A stretch of 47,234 nucleotides of DNA from Pseudonocardia nigra (GCF_019396355.1 NZ_JAHKRK010000040.1:1-47234); one strand, 5' to 3'. Shown: positions 24,940 through 35,161, counted from the stretch's first letter. The notes: generated from the sequence alone by a model not told the origin. Made by a program: numbers and translations.

Positions 24940-25341
24940 GGCGGGCCCTGCGCGGGCGCGGCCGACCGCGGTGCCGCCGCCGACGAAGGCGAGGGGGACG
25001 TCCACGTGGACCTCCACGAGCGCGTCCCATCCCGACAGCGCGCATCCGGCGACCACGGACTCCATCGCAGCGGCGATCTCCCCAGCCCGTGCGCACGCGG
25101 CCGGGGCGCCCTGCGCCGCGAGGCCCGCTGCGGCGAGCGCGGCCAGGTCGGCGGCGGCCTCGGCGCGGTGCCGGGCCGCGACGGCGGCCCCGAGATGCAG
25201 CCCGACCAGGAGCGCGACGGCGATCACCGCAACGCCGGCGGCCGCCCACACCGTGGCGACCCCGTCGTCGGCCGACCACCGCGAGTCGCCCCCGGCCGGG
25301 CCCCGAGTCTCGCCTGCACGTTGCTCCGGTGGCCGGCTCAT
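24940..25341 (-). CDS. TadE-like protein of the helicase/secretion neighbourhood, no stop codon found
   Basis: ATG 25341 overlaps the preceding TGA (ATGA). The first 134 residues fit the small TadE-like family found between the DECH helicase and tad genes (Rv3654c type): DDGVATVWAAAGVAVIAVALLVGLHLGAA is the N-terminal membrane helix, followed by RHRAEAAADLAALAAA and ACARAGEIA. After GRARAGPA the frame should stop, but it stays open into antisense of the helicase down to 21775. I give only the conserved part. The stop may have been lost, or the gene naturally has a long variable tail. Confidence 0.65.
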
Positions 25342-25751
25342 GTCGCCTCCGCCCCGGGTTCGAGCGCGGCGACCGCCCGCCCGCCGATCCGCAGCGGGAT
25401 CGGACGAAGCACGTCGGCCGACACCACGGCGACCACGACGTCCGCTTCGCGCATCAGCTCCAGACGCGCACCGCTCGGCGCGAGCTCGGCGGCGACGGCG
25501 CGTCCCCGCTCGGGCTCGCCCCGGGCGGCCAGGCGTGCGAGCTCGCGAGCCGCGTCGACGCAGCGGATCGATCCGGTGACCGTGACGATCGTCCCTACCG
25601 CGAGCGCGAGGAAGACCGCGAGACCGCACAGGGCCAGCGCGGCTTCCACCGAAACGGCACCCCGGTCGCGCCCACCGCGACCGGCCCGGACGCTCCGGAG
25701 GGGAGAGCGCCGGACGGGCCGCCGGCTGCCGGCCGGCGCTCTCCCGCCCAT
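25338..25751 (-). CDS. tadE: TadE-family pseudopilin
   Basis: The 137-aa product starts at ATG 25751, which shares a base with the pilin stop. The N-terminus is basic and followed by RDRGAVSVEAALALCGLAVFLALAVGTIV, a TadE-type segment with the Glu five residues after the Gly-Ala cleavage-like site. The mature domain has a Cys (SIRCVDAARELAR) and ends in a short beta-rich part. Rv3655c is the likely counterpart. It would be a minor pilin of the Flp pilus. Confidence 0.8.
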   Translation of the reverse strand: MGGRAPAGSRRPVRRSPLRSVRAGRGGRDRGAVSVEAALALCGLAVFLALAVGTIVTVTGSIRCVDAARELARLAARGEPERGRAVAAELAPSGARLELMREADVVVAVVSADVLRPIPLRIGGRAVAALEPGAEAT

Positions 25752-25963
25752 CAGAAGGTCGCCGACAGGGCGCGCTCCACGAGCTCGGTGAGCGCACCGA
25801 CGACGTTCTCGCCGGTGACGACGGCGTAGAGCACGGCGGCGAAGGCGGCGGCCGCCACCGTGCCGATCGCGTACTCGACGGTGCTCATCCCCGAGTCGTC
25901 CGCGCGCAGCCTGCGCAACCGGAACGCGAGGGCCTGCAGGACGGGTGCTGTGGAACGGGACAT
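25751..25963 (-). CDS. Flp-type pilin (DUF4244 family)
   Basis: The 70-aa product starts at ATG 25963 with AAGGAG 7 bp upstream, the best ribosome-binding site of the operon, as expected for an abundant pilin. RLRADDSG precedes MSTVEYAIGTVAAAAFAAVLYAVV. Cleavage after the Gly would leave Glu at position 5 and Tyr at 6 of the mature pilin, the Flp signature. The short C-terminal tail ENVVGALTELVERALSATF is amphipathic. The 37-bp gap after tadC is the only sizeable gap between genes in the operon. Confidence 0.8.
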   Translation of the reverse strand: MSRSTAPVLQALAFRLRRLRADDSGMSTVEYAIGTVAAAAFAAVLYAVVTGENVVGALTELVERALSATF

Positions 25964-26000
25964 GATGATCTCCTTTTCCTTCTCGTGTCGGGCGCGGTGC

Positions 26001-26807
26001 TCACCACTGCGCCAGTGCCTCGCTCGCCAGGCCGATGACGACCGGGGCGATCCCGAGGACGAGGAATGCGGGCAGGAAGCACAGTCCGAGCGGGCCGGCG
26101 ACGAGCACCGCGGCCCGCTGGGCCTTCGACTGGGCGGAGTCGAGGAGCTCGGCCCGGATGCGAGCGGCTTCGGCGCGCGCCACCTGGGCGAGCGCAGCGC
26201 CGGTGCCCGCCGACCGCCCGGCCGCCCTGGCGAACGTCGCAAGGGTGGGGACCTCCTCGGCGCCCTGCCAGGCGCCCGCCGGATCGGCGCCGAGCTCGAG
26301 CAGCCCGGACACACGTCGCAGGAGCGCGCCCACCGAGCCGTCGAGTGGTTCGGCCGCCGCCGACACCGCCGCGGCGACGGGTAGACCGGACTCGAGGCAC
26401 ACCGCGAGCAGCTCCCAACTGCCTGCCAGCTCGCCTGCCTGCTCCTGGACCGGCCCGGGCCGGGCGCCGCCCCGGTGGGCGACGTAGCCGCCCACCCCGG
26501 CGGTGGCAGCGGCCAGCACGATCCCCGGCACCGCCCCTCCGACGACCGCACCGAACACTCCGACCGCCAGCGCGCCCACGGCCACGAACGGAGCGCGCAG
26601 CGGGCGGACCGGCGTGGCCTGCGCGGCGTGCGGTGCCGGCGCGTTCAGGACGCGCAGCCGGGCGCGAGCGGGACGTCCGCCGACGACGAGCAGGGCCGCG
26701 GCAAGGAGCACCGCGGCGAGCACGGCGTGGGGGACGGCCCGGGGATGGGCGCCGGTGACGGGGAGGAGTGCGGTCGCAGCCACGATCGGCGCGGTACCGG
26801 TGATCAT
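26001..26807 (-). CDS. tadC: Tad secretion inner-membrane protein TadC
   Basis: The 268-aa protein starts at ATG 26807 in an ATGA overlap with tadB. It has membrane segments at both ends and the T2SF/GspF-like cytoplasmic domain between them (ELLAVCLESGLPVAAAVSAAA, TGAALAQVARAEAARIRAELLDSAQSKAQRAAVLVAGPLGLCFLPAFLVLGIAP). It pairs with TadB to form the membrane platform on which TadA works. Confidence 0.85.
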   Translation of the reverse strand: MITGTAPIVAATALLPVTGAHPRAVPHAVLAAVLLAAALLVVGGRPARARLRVLNAPAPHAAQATPVRPLRAPFVAVGALAVGVFGAVVGGAVPGIVLAAATAGVGGYVAHRGGARPGPVQEQAGELAGSWELLAVCLESGLPVAAAVSAAAEPLDGSVGALLRRVSGLLELGADPAGAWQGAEEVPTLATFARAAGRSAGTGAALAQVARAEAARIRAELLDSAQSKAQRAAVLVAGPLGLCFLPAFLVLGIAPVVIGLASEALAQW

Positions 26808-27601
26808 CGGGGTACCGCCGCCCGGAGGATCTGCTCGGCCCAGGCCATGCCTGCTGCCGCCAGCGCGACGCCGACGACCAGGAGGACCTGCCCCAGGGCG
26901 CCGCCGCGGAGCACACCGATCGGGTCGGCCCCAACCAGCTGCCCGAGGCCGATGCCGAGCAGCGGGAGCGCCGTGAGGATTGTCGCGGTGGCCCGCGGCC
27001 CGGCGAGCTGGGCCCGGACCGTGGCCCCGAAGCGCACGCGCCACCGGATGTCCTCGTGCACCCGCCCGAGCAGCTCGGCGAGCGGAATGCCGTGCCGTTC
27101 GGCCAAGGTCCAGGCCAGCGCGACCCGTTCGACGTCGCCGCCCACGTGGGCCGGCTCGCCAGCGCCCCGCCGCAGGGCCGCCGCTACACCGTCGCCGAGC
27201 CGGGCGGCCGCCGCGGCCGGCGCGAGGATCTCCTGTGCCAACGGACCGTCGGCGCGCACGCCCGCGAGTGCCGCGGCCGGGTGGCTCCCCGCCCGCAGCT
27301 CCTCCGCGATGCGGCCCACCGCGTCGGCCAACTCGCTCGATGCCGCCGCCGCCGCGCTCGTCGCCCGTGCCCGGGCCCTGCGGTGCCGCAACGTGACGGC
27401 GAGCAGCACGCCGGCCACCGCTCCGCCCGGTCCGGCGAGCACGGCGCCGGCGACCGCACCGAGCACGACCGGTCCGGCCAGCGAACGCGGTCCGGGCCAC
27501 CGCCGCGCCGGTGTCGGCCAGAGCGCGCGTAACCGCGCCGCCGCGGGCACGGGTGCGCAGCACGCCGCCGCGGCCAGCGCCAGGCAGGCGAGCGCGCTCA
27601 C
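26804..27601 (-). CDS. tadB: Tad secretion inner-membrane protein TadB
   Basis: The GTG at 27601 overlaps the tadA stop (GTGA). GTG 27604 is one codon longer. The 265-aa protein has N-terminal hydrophobic segments, a GspF-like domain (ELADAVGRIAEELRAGSHPAAAL, RVALAWTLAERHGIPLAELL, RVRFGATVRAQLAGPRATATILTALPLLGIGLG) and a C-terminal membrane helix. It is somewhat shorter than proteobacterial TadB, as usual in actinobacteria. Confidence 0.85.
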   Translation of the reverse strand: MSALACLALAAAACCAPVPAAARLRALWPTPARRWPGPRSLAGPVVLGAVAGAVLAGPGGAVAGVLLAVTLRHRRARARATSAAAAASSELADAVGRIAEELRAGSHPAAALAGVRADGPLAQEILAPAAAAARLGDGVAAALRRGAGEPAHVGGDVERVALAWTLAERHGIPLAELLGRVHEDIRWRVRFGATVRAQLAGPRATATILTALPLLGIGLGQLVGADPIGVLRGGALGQVLLVVGVALAAAGMAWAEQILRAAVPR

Positions 27602-28806
27602 CACGGCACCCCCACCCCGCGGTCGGTGAGCAGCGTCGCCAGGTCGTCGCGCTCGCCCGTCCACCCGCCCGTGCGGGTCCACACCGGCCGGACGCCGACG
27701 CCCGCCGCGTCGCGGGTCAGCACTCCGACGACGTCGAGGACCCGCGCCCCGGACGCCAGCCTGCGCATGTGCAACAGCACCTGGACGGCCGCGGCGAGCT
27801 GGCTGTGCAGGGCCGCCCGTGGCAGACCACCGGTGGCGGCGAGCGCCTCCATCCGGGCGGGCACCTCGCGAGCGGAGTTGGCGTGGAGGGTGCCCGCACC
27901 GCCGTCGTGCCCGGTGTTGAGCGCGGCGAGCAGGTCGCAGACCTCCGGCCCGCGCACCTCGCCCACGACGAGGCGGTCCGGGCGCATCCGCAGCGCCTGG
28001 CGCACGAGGTCGCGGAGCACCACGCCGCCTGCGCCCTCGATGTTGGCCGGGCGCGCGACGAGCCGCACCACGTGCGGATGCCGGGGCCGGAGCTCCTCGG
28101 CGTCCTCCACCGAGACGATCCGCTCGCGGGGGTCGACGGCGCTGAGCAGGGCGGCCAGGATCGTGGTCTTGCCGGTGCCGGTGCCGCCGGACACCAGGAA
28201 CGCCAGGCGCGCGGCGAGCACGGCCCGCAGCAGTGCCTCGCCGGTGGCGTCAACGGTGCCGAGCGCCCGCAGCGCGGGGAGATCGTGGGCGGCGGGACGC
28301 AGGACCCGCAGCGACAGGCAGGTGCCGTCGGCGGCCACCGGTGGCAGCACGGCGTGCAGCCGTACGCCCGCCTCCGCCACCCACCCGTCGACGTACGGGC
28401 TCGCGTCGTCGAGCCGCCGCCCGGCCGCGATGGCGAGCCGCTGGGCGAGCCTCCGCACCGCCGCGTCGTCGGCGAACCGCACGCCGGTGGGCTCCAGCCC
28501 GGACCCCCGGTCGACCCAGACCGATGTGGGCCCGCACACCAGCACGTCGGTGGTGCGCGGATCGCGCAGGAGGTCGTCGAGGGGCCCCACGCCGACGAAC
28601 TCCTGGCGCAGCACCCGCAGCGCGGACAGCACGTCGAGGTCGGATGCCACCCCACCGGACTCGGCGCGGACGGCCGAGGCGACGGCAGCCGGGCTGATCT
28701 CGCCGCCGGAGGCGGCGAGCCGGGAGCGCACCCGATCGACCAGCGCCGCCGCCGACGGTGATCCTGGAGGATGGTCCGGGCCGGGGAACACCGCGAGCGC
28801 CGTCAC
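27598..28806 (-). CDS. tadA: Tad/Flp pilus assembly ATPase TadA
   Basis: GTG 28806 overlaps the ssd stop. The longer open frame upstream is shadow of ssd. The 402-aa protein has a helical N-terminal domain, then the secretion ATPase core: Walker A GGTGTGKTT, the Asp box IVSVEDAEELRP, Walker B-like region MRPDRLVVGEVRGPEV, and the His box NTGHDGGAGTLHANS. It powers pilus assembly at the cytoplasmic face together with TadB and TadC. Confidence 0.92.
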   Translation of the reverse strand: MTALAVFPGPDHPPGSPSAAALVDRVRSRLAASGGEISPAAVASAVRAESGGVASDLDVLSALRVLRQEFVGVGPLDDLLRDPRTTDVLVCGPTSVWVDRGSGLEPTGVRFADDAAVRRLAQRLAIAAGRRLDDASPYVDGWVAEAGVRLHAVLPPVAADGTCLSLRVLRPAAHDLPALRALGTVDATGEALLRAVLAARLAFLVSGGTGTGKTTILAALLSAVDPRERIVSVEDAEELRPRHPHVVRLVARPANIEGAGGVVLRDLVRQALRMRPDRLVVGEVRGPEVCDLLAALNTGHDGGAGTLHANSAREVPARMEALAATGGLPRAALHSQLAAAVQVLLHMRRLASGARVLDVVGVLTRDAAGVGVRPVWTRTGGWTGERDDLATLLTDRGVGVPW

Positions 28807-29924
28807 GACGCGGCCCCCGTGCCCGTGACGACGCGCAGCTCGGTCAGGACGGTGCGAGCGGCAGCGGCGAGCGGCCCTCTGGGCCGGCCCGGGGCGGTGC
28901 CCTGCTCCAGCGCGCGGGACAGGCCCGGCTCCGGGCGCATCGCCGCGAGCAGCGGCAGGCCCACCGCTCTGGCCACCTCGGCCGCGTCGATGCCGCCGGG
29001 CGCGGGCCCGCGCACCACGAGCCGGACCCGGCCACCGTGCTCGGCGAGGACGGCCGCGACCCTGGCCCCCGCCGCGCACGAGCGCACGTCGGCGGGTACC
29101 ACGAGCACTGCCAGGTCGGCGGCCGAGAGGGCCGTGACCGCGGCCTCTGTGGGATAGCGGGGCAGGTCGCACACGACGGTGTCGCCGGAGCGGCGGCCCG
29201 CCTCGAGCACGGACCGGACGGCGACCGGCGACGGCCCGTGCGGGGATCGATCGCACGACAGGACCGCCAGCTCGCCCTCGCCGCGGCGACCCACGGTGGG
29301 TGCCGGCAGCGCCGCGTGCAGCGCCGCGGCAGGCACCCGCCCGTCGCCGACGCCGATCTCGGGCCACCGCAGCCCGCCGAGGTCCTCCGCGCCCAGCACG
29401 AGGTCGAGCCCGCCGCCGAGCGGATCGCAGTCGACGAGGAGCACGCGCGCCCCGTCGCGGACCGCGGTGACGGCCAGCGCTGCGGAGAACACGGACGCGC
29501 CGGCCCCGCCCCGGCCGCCGACCACGGCGAGCACCGCGCCACCGGGACGCGAACCCTCCGCCGCTTCGGTGAGCGCCGCGACGAGCCACGACTCGGCCTC
29601 GGGCAGCGAGATGACGTGTTCGGCCCCGACCGCGACGGCGTGCCGCCAGATGACCGGCGGCGGCTCACCGCGGACCGCGACGACGACCTCGGCGCGCCGG
29701 GGCAGGCCGGCGAGCGCGCACTGCTGAGCGGCGTGGGCGTCGAGCAGCACGAGCGGGGCGCGTGGCCAGTGCGCCCTGGCCTGCGTGGCGTCGACCGTGC
29801 GGTGCAGCTCGCACCCGGCGGCCGCCGCCAACCGGAGGATCGTGTCGAGCAGCTCGGGATCCGACACCATGACCAGCCCGCGTCGCCCGTCGGCGCTCTC
29901 CTGTACGGCCCCGTTTCGTTGCAC
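28803..29924 (-). CDS. ssd: Ssd/CpaE-like MinD-family protein
   Basis: GTG 29924 follows GGGAGG by 6 bp. The 373-aa protein has an N-terminal receiver-like domain (LVLLDAHAAQQC ... HVISLPEAESWLV) and a MinD/ParA-like domain with VVGGRGGAGASVFSAAL at the Walker A position and LLVDCDPLGGGLDL after it. The Lys of the deviant Walker motif (KGGxGKS) is replaced, since the sequence reads RGGAGAS. That is, as I remember, typical of actinobacterial Ssd. Rv3660c (Ssd) affects septum formation in mycobacteria. CpaE positions pilus machinery in other bacteria. It is the first gene of the tad operon. Confidence 0.85.
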   Translation of the reverse strand: MQRNGAVQESADGRRGLVMVSDPELLDTILRLAAAAGCELHRTVDATQARAHWPRAPLVLLDAHAAQQCALAGLPRRAEVVVAVRGEPPPVIWRHAVAVGAEHVISLPEAESWLVAALTEAAEGSRPGGAVLAVVGGRGGAGASVFSAALAVTAVRDGARVLLVDCDPLGGGLDLVLGAEDLGGLRWPEIGVGDGRVPAAALHAALPAPTVGRRGEGELAVLSCDRSPHGPSPVAVRSVLEAGRRSGDTVVCDLPRYPTEAAVTALSAADLAVLVVPADVRSCAAGARVAAVLAEHGGRVRLVVRGPAPGGIDAAEVARAVGLPLLAAMRPEPGLSRALEQGTAPGRPRGPLAAAARTVLTELRVVTGTGAAS

Positions 29925-30012
29925 AGCCGCCTCCCTCGGTACGCCGCTCCGGCTGGAGTGGCGATCTCAGGGTGGGGTGCGGGAGGGCGGTGGGACGGAC
30001 CGATCGCGAAGC

Positions 30013-30041
30013 TGTGGACAACCGGTGGACGATGTGGACAA
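30013..30041. promoter_or_regulatory. DnaA-box pair upstream of ssd
   Basis: TGTGGACAA occurs at 30013-30021 and again at 30033-30041, exactly 20 bp apart. It is the reverse complement of TTGTCCACA, the preferred DnaA box of high-GC actinobacteria. A third GTGGAC core sits between them at 30025-30030. The site is about 90 bp upstream of the ssd start. Confidence 0.6.
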
Positions 30042-30380
30042 CGTGGCGCGGAACGCTTCGACCGGGTCAGCGATGTCGGTGGTGTCGGGCATGCTGGCGT
30101 GCTTCGCGCCGCCGCCGATCTCGGGGGAGCGGGCGCCCTCGCGTCGGCGGCCGACCAGACCCGTCGGTGCCACGGGTGTGCTCGCCGGATGCATCGCGTC
30201 GGCGGAGCACGCCGACTGCCGGCGCTGGGCCGTCACGACGGGTAGCGAGCCGAAGGCTCGGACGGCCGTATGCAAGCGCGCCTGACCGACCGGTGAGGGT
30301 GACGGGAAGTGAGCAACTGCTGACCGGCAGAGGCGGCGGATCCGACGCTCCGTGCTGACCGGAGGGCGGGCATCCAATGG

Positions 30381-30447
30381 GACGACCCCCGCCAGGGGGG
30401 ATTGGCGGGGGCCGTCGTCGGTTCAGCTCCGGGGGGTCGAGCTGAAC
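30381..30447. terminator. Two adjacent strong hairpins
   Basis: CCCCCGCCA (30386-30394) pairs with TGGCGGGGG (30403-30411), and flanking GACGA/TCGTC can extend the stem past a bulge. Next, GTTCAGCTC (30421-30429) pairs with GAGCTGAAC (30439-30447). No annotated gene ends here, so they may end an unrecognised transcript or shape the leader of the HAD gene. Confidence 0.55.
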
Positions 30448-30590
30448 CTGGCCCGGACACGACCGGGCACCTCCAACTGTAGCCCGTGCGGGGCCGCAAC
30501 GCGCGTCCCTCGAGACACGATCTGTGCACGGACCCGCAGCGGGACGCCGCCGTCCGGGTTTCGAAGCGCTTTCTGGCAAGCTCCTCGGAC

Positions 30591-31439
30591 GTGTCCGGTG
30601 CGCTCCCGCCCCGTCCCCCGACCCCGTCGTCGACGCCGTCCGGGGCCGCCGCGTTCTTCGACCTCGACAAGACGATCATCGCTGGATCGAGCGCGCTCGC
30701 GTTCAGTCGCCCGTTCCTCCGGAAGGGGTTGATCACCAGGCGCGCCGCTCTCCGCAGTGGTTACGCACAGTTGCTGCTCGTGCTCTCCGGGGCTGACGCG
30801 AACACCATGGAGTCGCTGCGCCGCAGCCTGTCGGCCCTGTGCACGGGGTGGGAGGTGGCGCAGATCCGGACGATCGTCGACGAAGCGCTGCACGACATCG
30901 TCGCGCCCCTGGTCTACGCCGAGGCAACCGACCTGATCGCGGAGCACCGGGCGGCCGGGGACGAGGTGGTCGTGCTGTCGGCGTCGGGCCTGGAGGTGGT
31001 CGAGCCGATTGCAGCACTCGTCGGCGCGCACCGCTGCCTCGCCACCCGGATGACGGTGGCGGACGGCCGGTACACCGGGGAGATCGAGTACTACTGCTAC
31101 GGCGAGGAGAAGGCGCAGGCAGCGCGGCGGATCGCCGACGAGCGCGGCTACCGGCTGGCGGACTGCCGCGCCTACTCCGACTCCATCACGGACCTGCCCC
31201 TGCTGGAGGCCGTGGGGCACCCGACCGCGGTGAACCCCGACCGGGCGCTGCGGCGGGAGGCCGAGCTGCGCGGCTGGCCGATCCTCACGTTCGCCCATCC
31301 CGTCCGGCTGCGGTTCCGGCCCGCCGCGCCGCCCGCCCCCGTCGTGGCGGCCGGCATCGTCGTGGCGGCCGCGTTGGTGGGGGCGGGCTGGTTCGGGCAC
31401 CGGCGGCTGTCGCGTCCAGTCCTCGGTGGGGTGCCCTGA
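30591..31439 (+). CDS. HAD-IB family phosphatase with C-terminal membrane helix (Rv3661-like)
   Basis: The likely start is GTG 30591 (282 aa). An upstream ATG at 30486 lies inside a GC-rich leader. FFDLDKTII (22-30) supplies the two Asp nucleophile/acid residues, VVVLSASGLEVVEP the Ser of motif II, and AYSDSITDLPLLEAVG the acidic motif, all as in SerB-type HAD-IB phosphatases. A hydrophobic segment VVAAGIVVAAALVGAGWFG near the C-terminus suggests a membrane-attached enzyme. The substrate is unknown. Serine phosphate, lipid phosphate and others are possible. Confidence 0.85.
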   Translation: MSGALPPRPPTPSSTPSGAAAFFDLDKTIIAGSSALAFSRPFLRKGLITRRAALRSGYAQLLLVLSGADANTMESLRRSLSALCTGWEVAQIRTIVDEALHDIVAPLVYAEATDLIAEHRAAGDEVVVLSASGLEVVEPIAALVGAHRCLATRMTVADGRYTGEIEYYCYGEEKAQAARRIADERGYRLADCRAYSDSITDLPLLEAVGHPTAVNPDRALRREAELRGWPILTFAHPVRLRFRPAAPPAPVVAAGIVVAAALVGAGWFGHRRLSRPVLGGVP

Positions 31440-31752
31440 CCGCCACCCTCCGTACCTGAACCGGTGCACTGCGGTTCACCCCTTGCTGTGGTCCCGGTCA
31501 CGGGGCTACAAAGGGGTCACGGGCTCCTGGTCGGCCAGGGGCGATGCGAAGAGAAGCAGCGTCCACCCCGTTCAGCAGCCCGTGCGAGAAGGTCGGGAAC
31601 TCCACGCACAGCACGCCGCGGGAGGCATGTCGTCGTGGGCCTGCGTCGCGGGACGCCGCACGCCGAGGCCACTACCACGACACGTAGTGCACGCCTGGAT
31701 CCGATCTTCTCGCTTCGACGGGCGGTGTTCCCTCACGGGGGCACCGCCCGCC
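31440..31752. other. Convergent intergenic region, 313 bp
   Basis: The region separates the HAD gene from the Fic-like gene. It holds the hairpin of the latter at 31719-31750. I see no RNA gene and no convincing protein. A 39-residue minus-strand frame ending near 31513 is discussed among the rejected items. Confidence 0.4.
31719..31750 (-). terminator. Terminator of the Fic-like gene
   Basis: CGGGCGGTG (31719-31727) pairs perfectly with CACCGCCCG (31742-31750) over 9 bp around a 14-nt loop, directly after the stop codon at 31753-31755. Confidence 0.7.
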
Positions 31753-32502
31753 TCATGTCCGCGCGCCGGCGATGCTTTGGCCCTCCCGTGCCCCCGCCTC
31801 CCACTGCGCGCAGCAGTGCAGGAGCCATGCGGCGAGCCCGTGGGGCGTGCCCTCGGCGAATTCCGCGGCCGTCCTCCGGTACTCCGCCGCATGCCGCAGG
31901 TGGCCCACTTCCGGCACAGCGAGCCCCTTCGGGTCCAGGCCCCAGGCGACGGCGGTCAGCCGCGCGGCGGCGCGCGCGACCACGCCGTTCGCCGTCGGGA
32001 ACGGGGCGAGCGCGAGCAGTTCGCCGTGCACCACGGCGACGAGCACTGGGGCGGGAACGGACGTGCCGCCCGTCACGAGGTCTGCGAGCAGGCCGAGCCG
32101 GGCCGACACGCCCTCGCCCCCTCGCGGCCTGCCGAGCTCCGCGTCGTGGCGCTCCTCGGGAACGAGATCCGCCGCGGCAACGACGTGCAGGCGGGCGAGC
32201 GCCTGCAGCGGAGACGTCCGCCACACCCCGAGGAGCCTGCCCGACTCCTCGGCGACGCGGACCGCGCCTGCGAGCACCGGGCTGTCCACCGTGGAACCGG
32301 CGCCGATTGCCGCACCGTCCAGGGCCGCCGAGGCCCGAGCGGCCCGCAGGCTCGCCTCCGCCGCGCTCGTCGGCCAGCCCCTCCGATTGACCGGGTGGTT
32401 GTGCACCGCGACCAGCGCATCGCGCGCGCCGGTGACGGCCTCGGACACGCCGGGCAGGTCGAGCAGGGGCGTCAGCGGATCGGTTGTGCTGCGCGGGGTC
32501 AC
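31753..32502 (-). CDS. Fic-fold protein with a degenerate active-site motif (Rv3662c-like)
   Basis: GTG 32502 gives 249 aa. The segment VLVAVVHGELLALAPFPTANGVVARAAARLTAV aligns in pattern with Fic proteins, where a helix ending in xLH..F..IHPF is followed by DGNGRxxR. Here the catalytic His is Ala (APF) and the loop reads PTANGVVAR, so the motif is broken but the Phe, Asn, Gly and final Arg remain. Upstream, EASLRAARASAALDGA resembles the segment around the inhibitory helix of Fic_N proteins. AMPylation activity is therefore unlikely. The gene is conserved at this place in mycobacteria as I remember. The fold assignment is inference. Confidence 0.55.
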   Translation of the reverse strand: MTPRSTTDPLTPLLDLPGVSEAVTGARDALVAVHNHPVNRRGWPTSAAEASLRAARASAALDGAAIGAGSTVDSPVLAGAVRVAEESGRLLGVWRTSPLQALARLHVVAAADLVPEERHDAELGRPRGGEGVSARLGLLADLVTGGTSVPAPVLVAVVHGELLALAPFPTANGVVARAAARLTAVAWGLDPKGLAVPEVGHLRHAAEYRRTAAEFAEGTPHGLAAWLLHCCAQWEAGAREGQSIAGART

Positions 32503-32642
32503 CCGAGCATGCTGCCACCGCGGGCGGCGCTCCCGGCGACGGGTCGACCGCTGGTCGACCGTCCGTCCACCGGCCGCCGACCGGTCCGGCTCGTCGCCTT
32601 CGGCTGACCGGAGGTGACGGTGCGTGGGGTGATCCGGGGCAC

Positions 32643-32688
32643 TAGCGTCTGTCCCGATGAATGCGCGGCCCGGGCAGGGGTGCCCGGG
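32643..32688 (+). promoter_or_regulatory. acs promoter and leader hairpin
   Basis: TAGCGT at 32643-32648 fits a -10 box. In the resulting leader, CCCGGGCA (32669-32676) pairs with TGCCCGGG (32681-32688) around GGGG, ending 14 bp before the GGAGG (32702-32706) that serves the acs start. Confidence 0.45.
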
Positions 32689-32712
32689 TACGCCCGGAAG
32701 CAGGAGGGCTAG

Positions 32713-34704
<1,992 letters not shown>

Positions 34705-34732
34705 GGGCGGCGCCGTCGGGCATCCTGCAGGC

Positions 34733-35161
34733 GTGTCCGACGGCGATCTCCCCGTGCGCGGGCCGCTGGTGCTGCCCGGCCGTGAGCTGCACTGGCGGTT
34801 CTCGCGCGCGTCCGGGCCGGGTGGGCAGGGCGTCAACACCACCGACTCGCGAGTCGAGCTGTCGTTCGACCTGGCGCGGTCCCCGTCGGTTCCCGAGCAT
34901 CTCCGTGAGCGGGCACTGACCCGTCTCGTGGACAGGTTGGTCGACGGGGTGCTCACCGTCGTCGCGTCCGAGCACCGCAGCCAGCTGCGCAACCGGGAGG
35001 CGGCCCGGGAACGGCTTGCCTTGGCGCTGCGCGAGGCGACCGCGGCCGACCCGCCGAAGCGGCGGCCCACGCGGCCGTCCGCGGGGGCGAAGCGCCGGCG
35101 CCTGGACGCGAAGACGCGGCGGGGGCAGGTCAAGCGGCTCCGCGCCCGGCCCGAGGACTGA
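34733..35161 (+). CDS. arfB: ArfB-like peptidyl-tRNA hydrolase (class I release factor domain)
   Basis: GTG 34733 gives 142 aa. The domain has ELHWRFSRASGPGGQGVNTTDSRVEL with the GGQ tripeptide that hydrolyses peptidyl-tRNA, and lacks the codon-recognition domain of RF1/RF2. The C-terminus is a long basic tail (KRRPTRPSAGAKRRRLDAKTRRGQVKRLRARP) of the kind that ArfB inserts into the mRNA channel of stalled ribosomes. It follows acs by 28 bp and is probably co-transcribed. Confidence 0.88.
   Translation: MSDGDLPVRGPLVLPGRELHWRFSRASGPGGQGVNTTDSRVELSFDLARSPSVPEHLRERALTRLVDRLVDGVLTVVASEHRSQLRNREAARERLALALREATAADPPKRRPTRPSAGAKRRRLDAKTRRGQVKRLRARPED

Larger units (their letters stand above)
29925..30590. 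other. Divergent intergenic region, 666 bp
   Basis: No protein gene is convincing here, although several GC-rich frames are open. It must contain the promoters of ssd (left) and the HAD phosphatase (right). It holds DnaA-box matches at 30013-30041 and two adjacent hairpins at 30381-30447, which are listed separately. A small RNA ending at the hairpins is possible but not shown by the sequence. Confidence 0.5.

Noticed and set aside
21775..25797. A 1340-residue minus-strand ORF
   Set aside because: Only its first part, the TadE-like domain, looks like protein. The remainder is Arg/Gly/Pro-rich antisense of the helicase gene, kept open by GC-rich composition.
31513..31630. A short minus-strand frame containing VEFPTFSHGLLNGVDAA
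   Set aside because: It has coding-like third positions for about 20 codons, but no ribosome-binding site, no clear start, and poor codon use afterwards. It could be a gene remnant, but I cannot support it.
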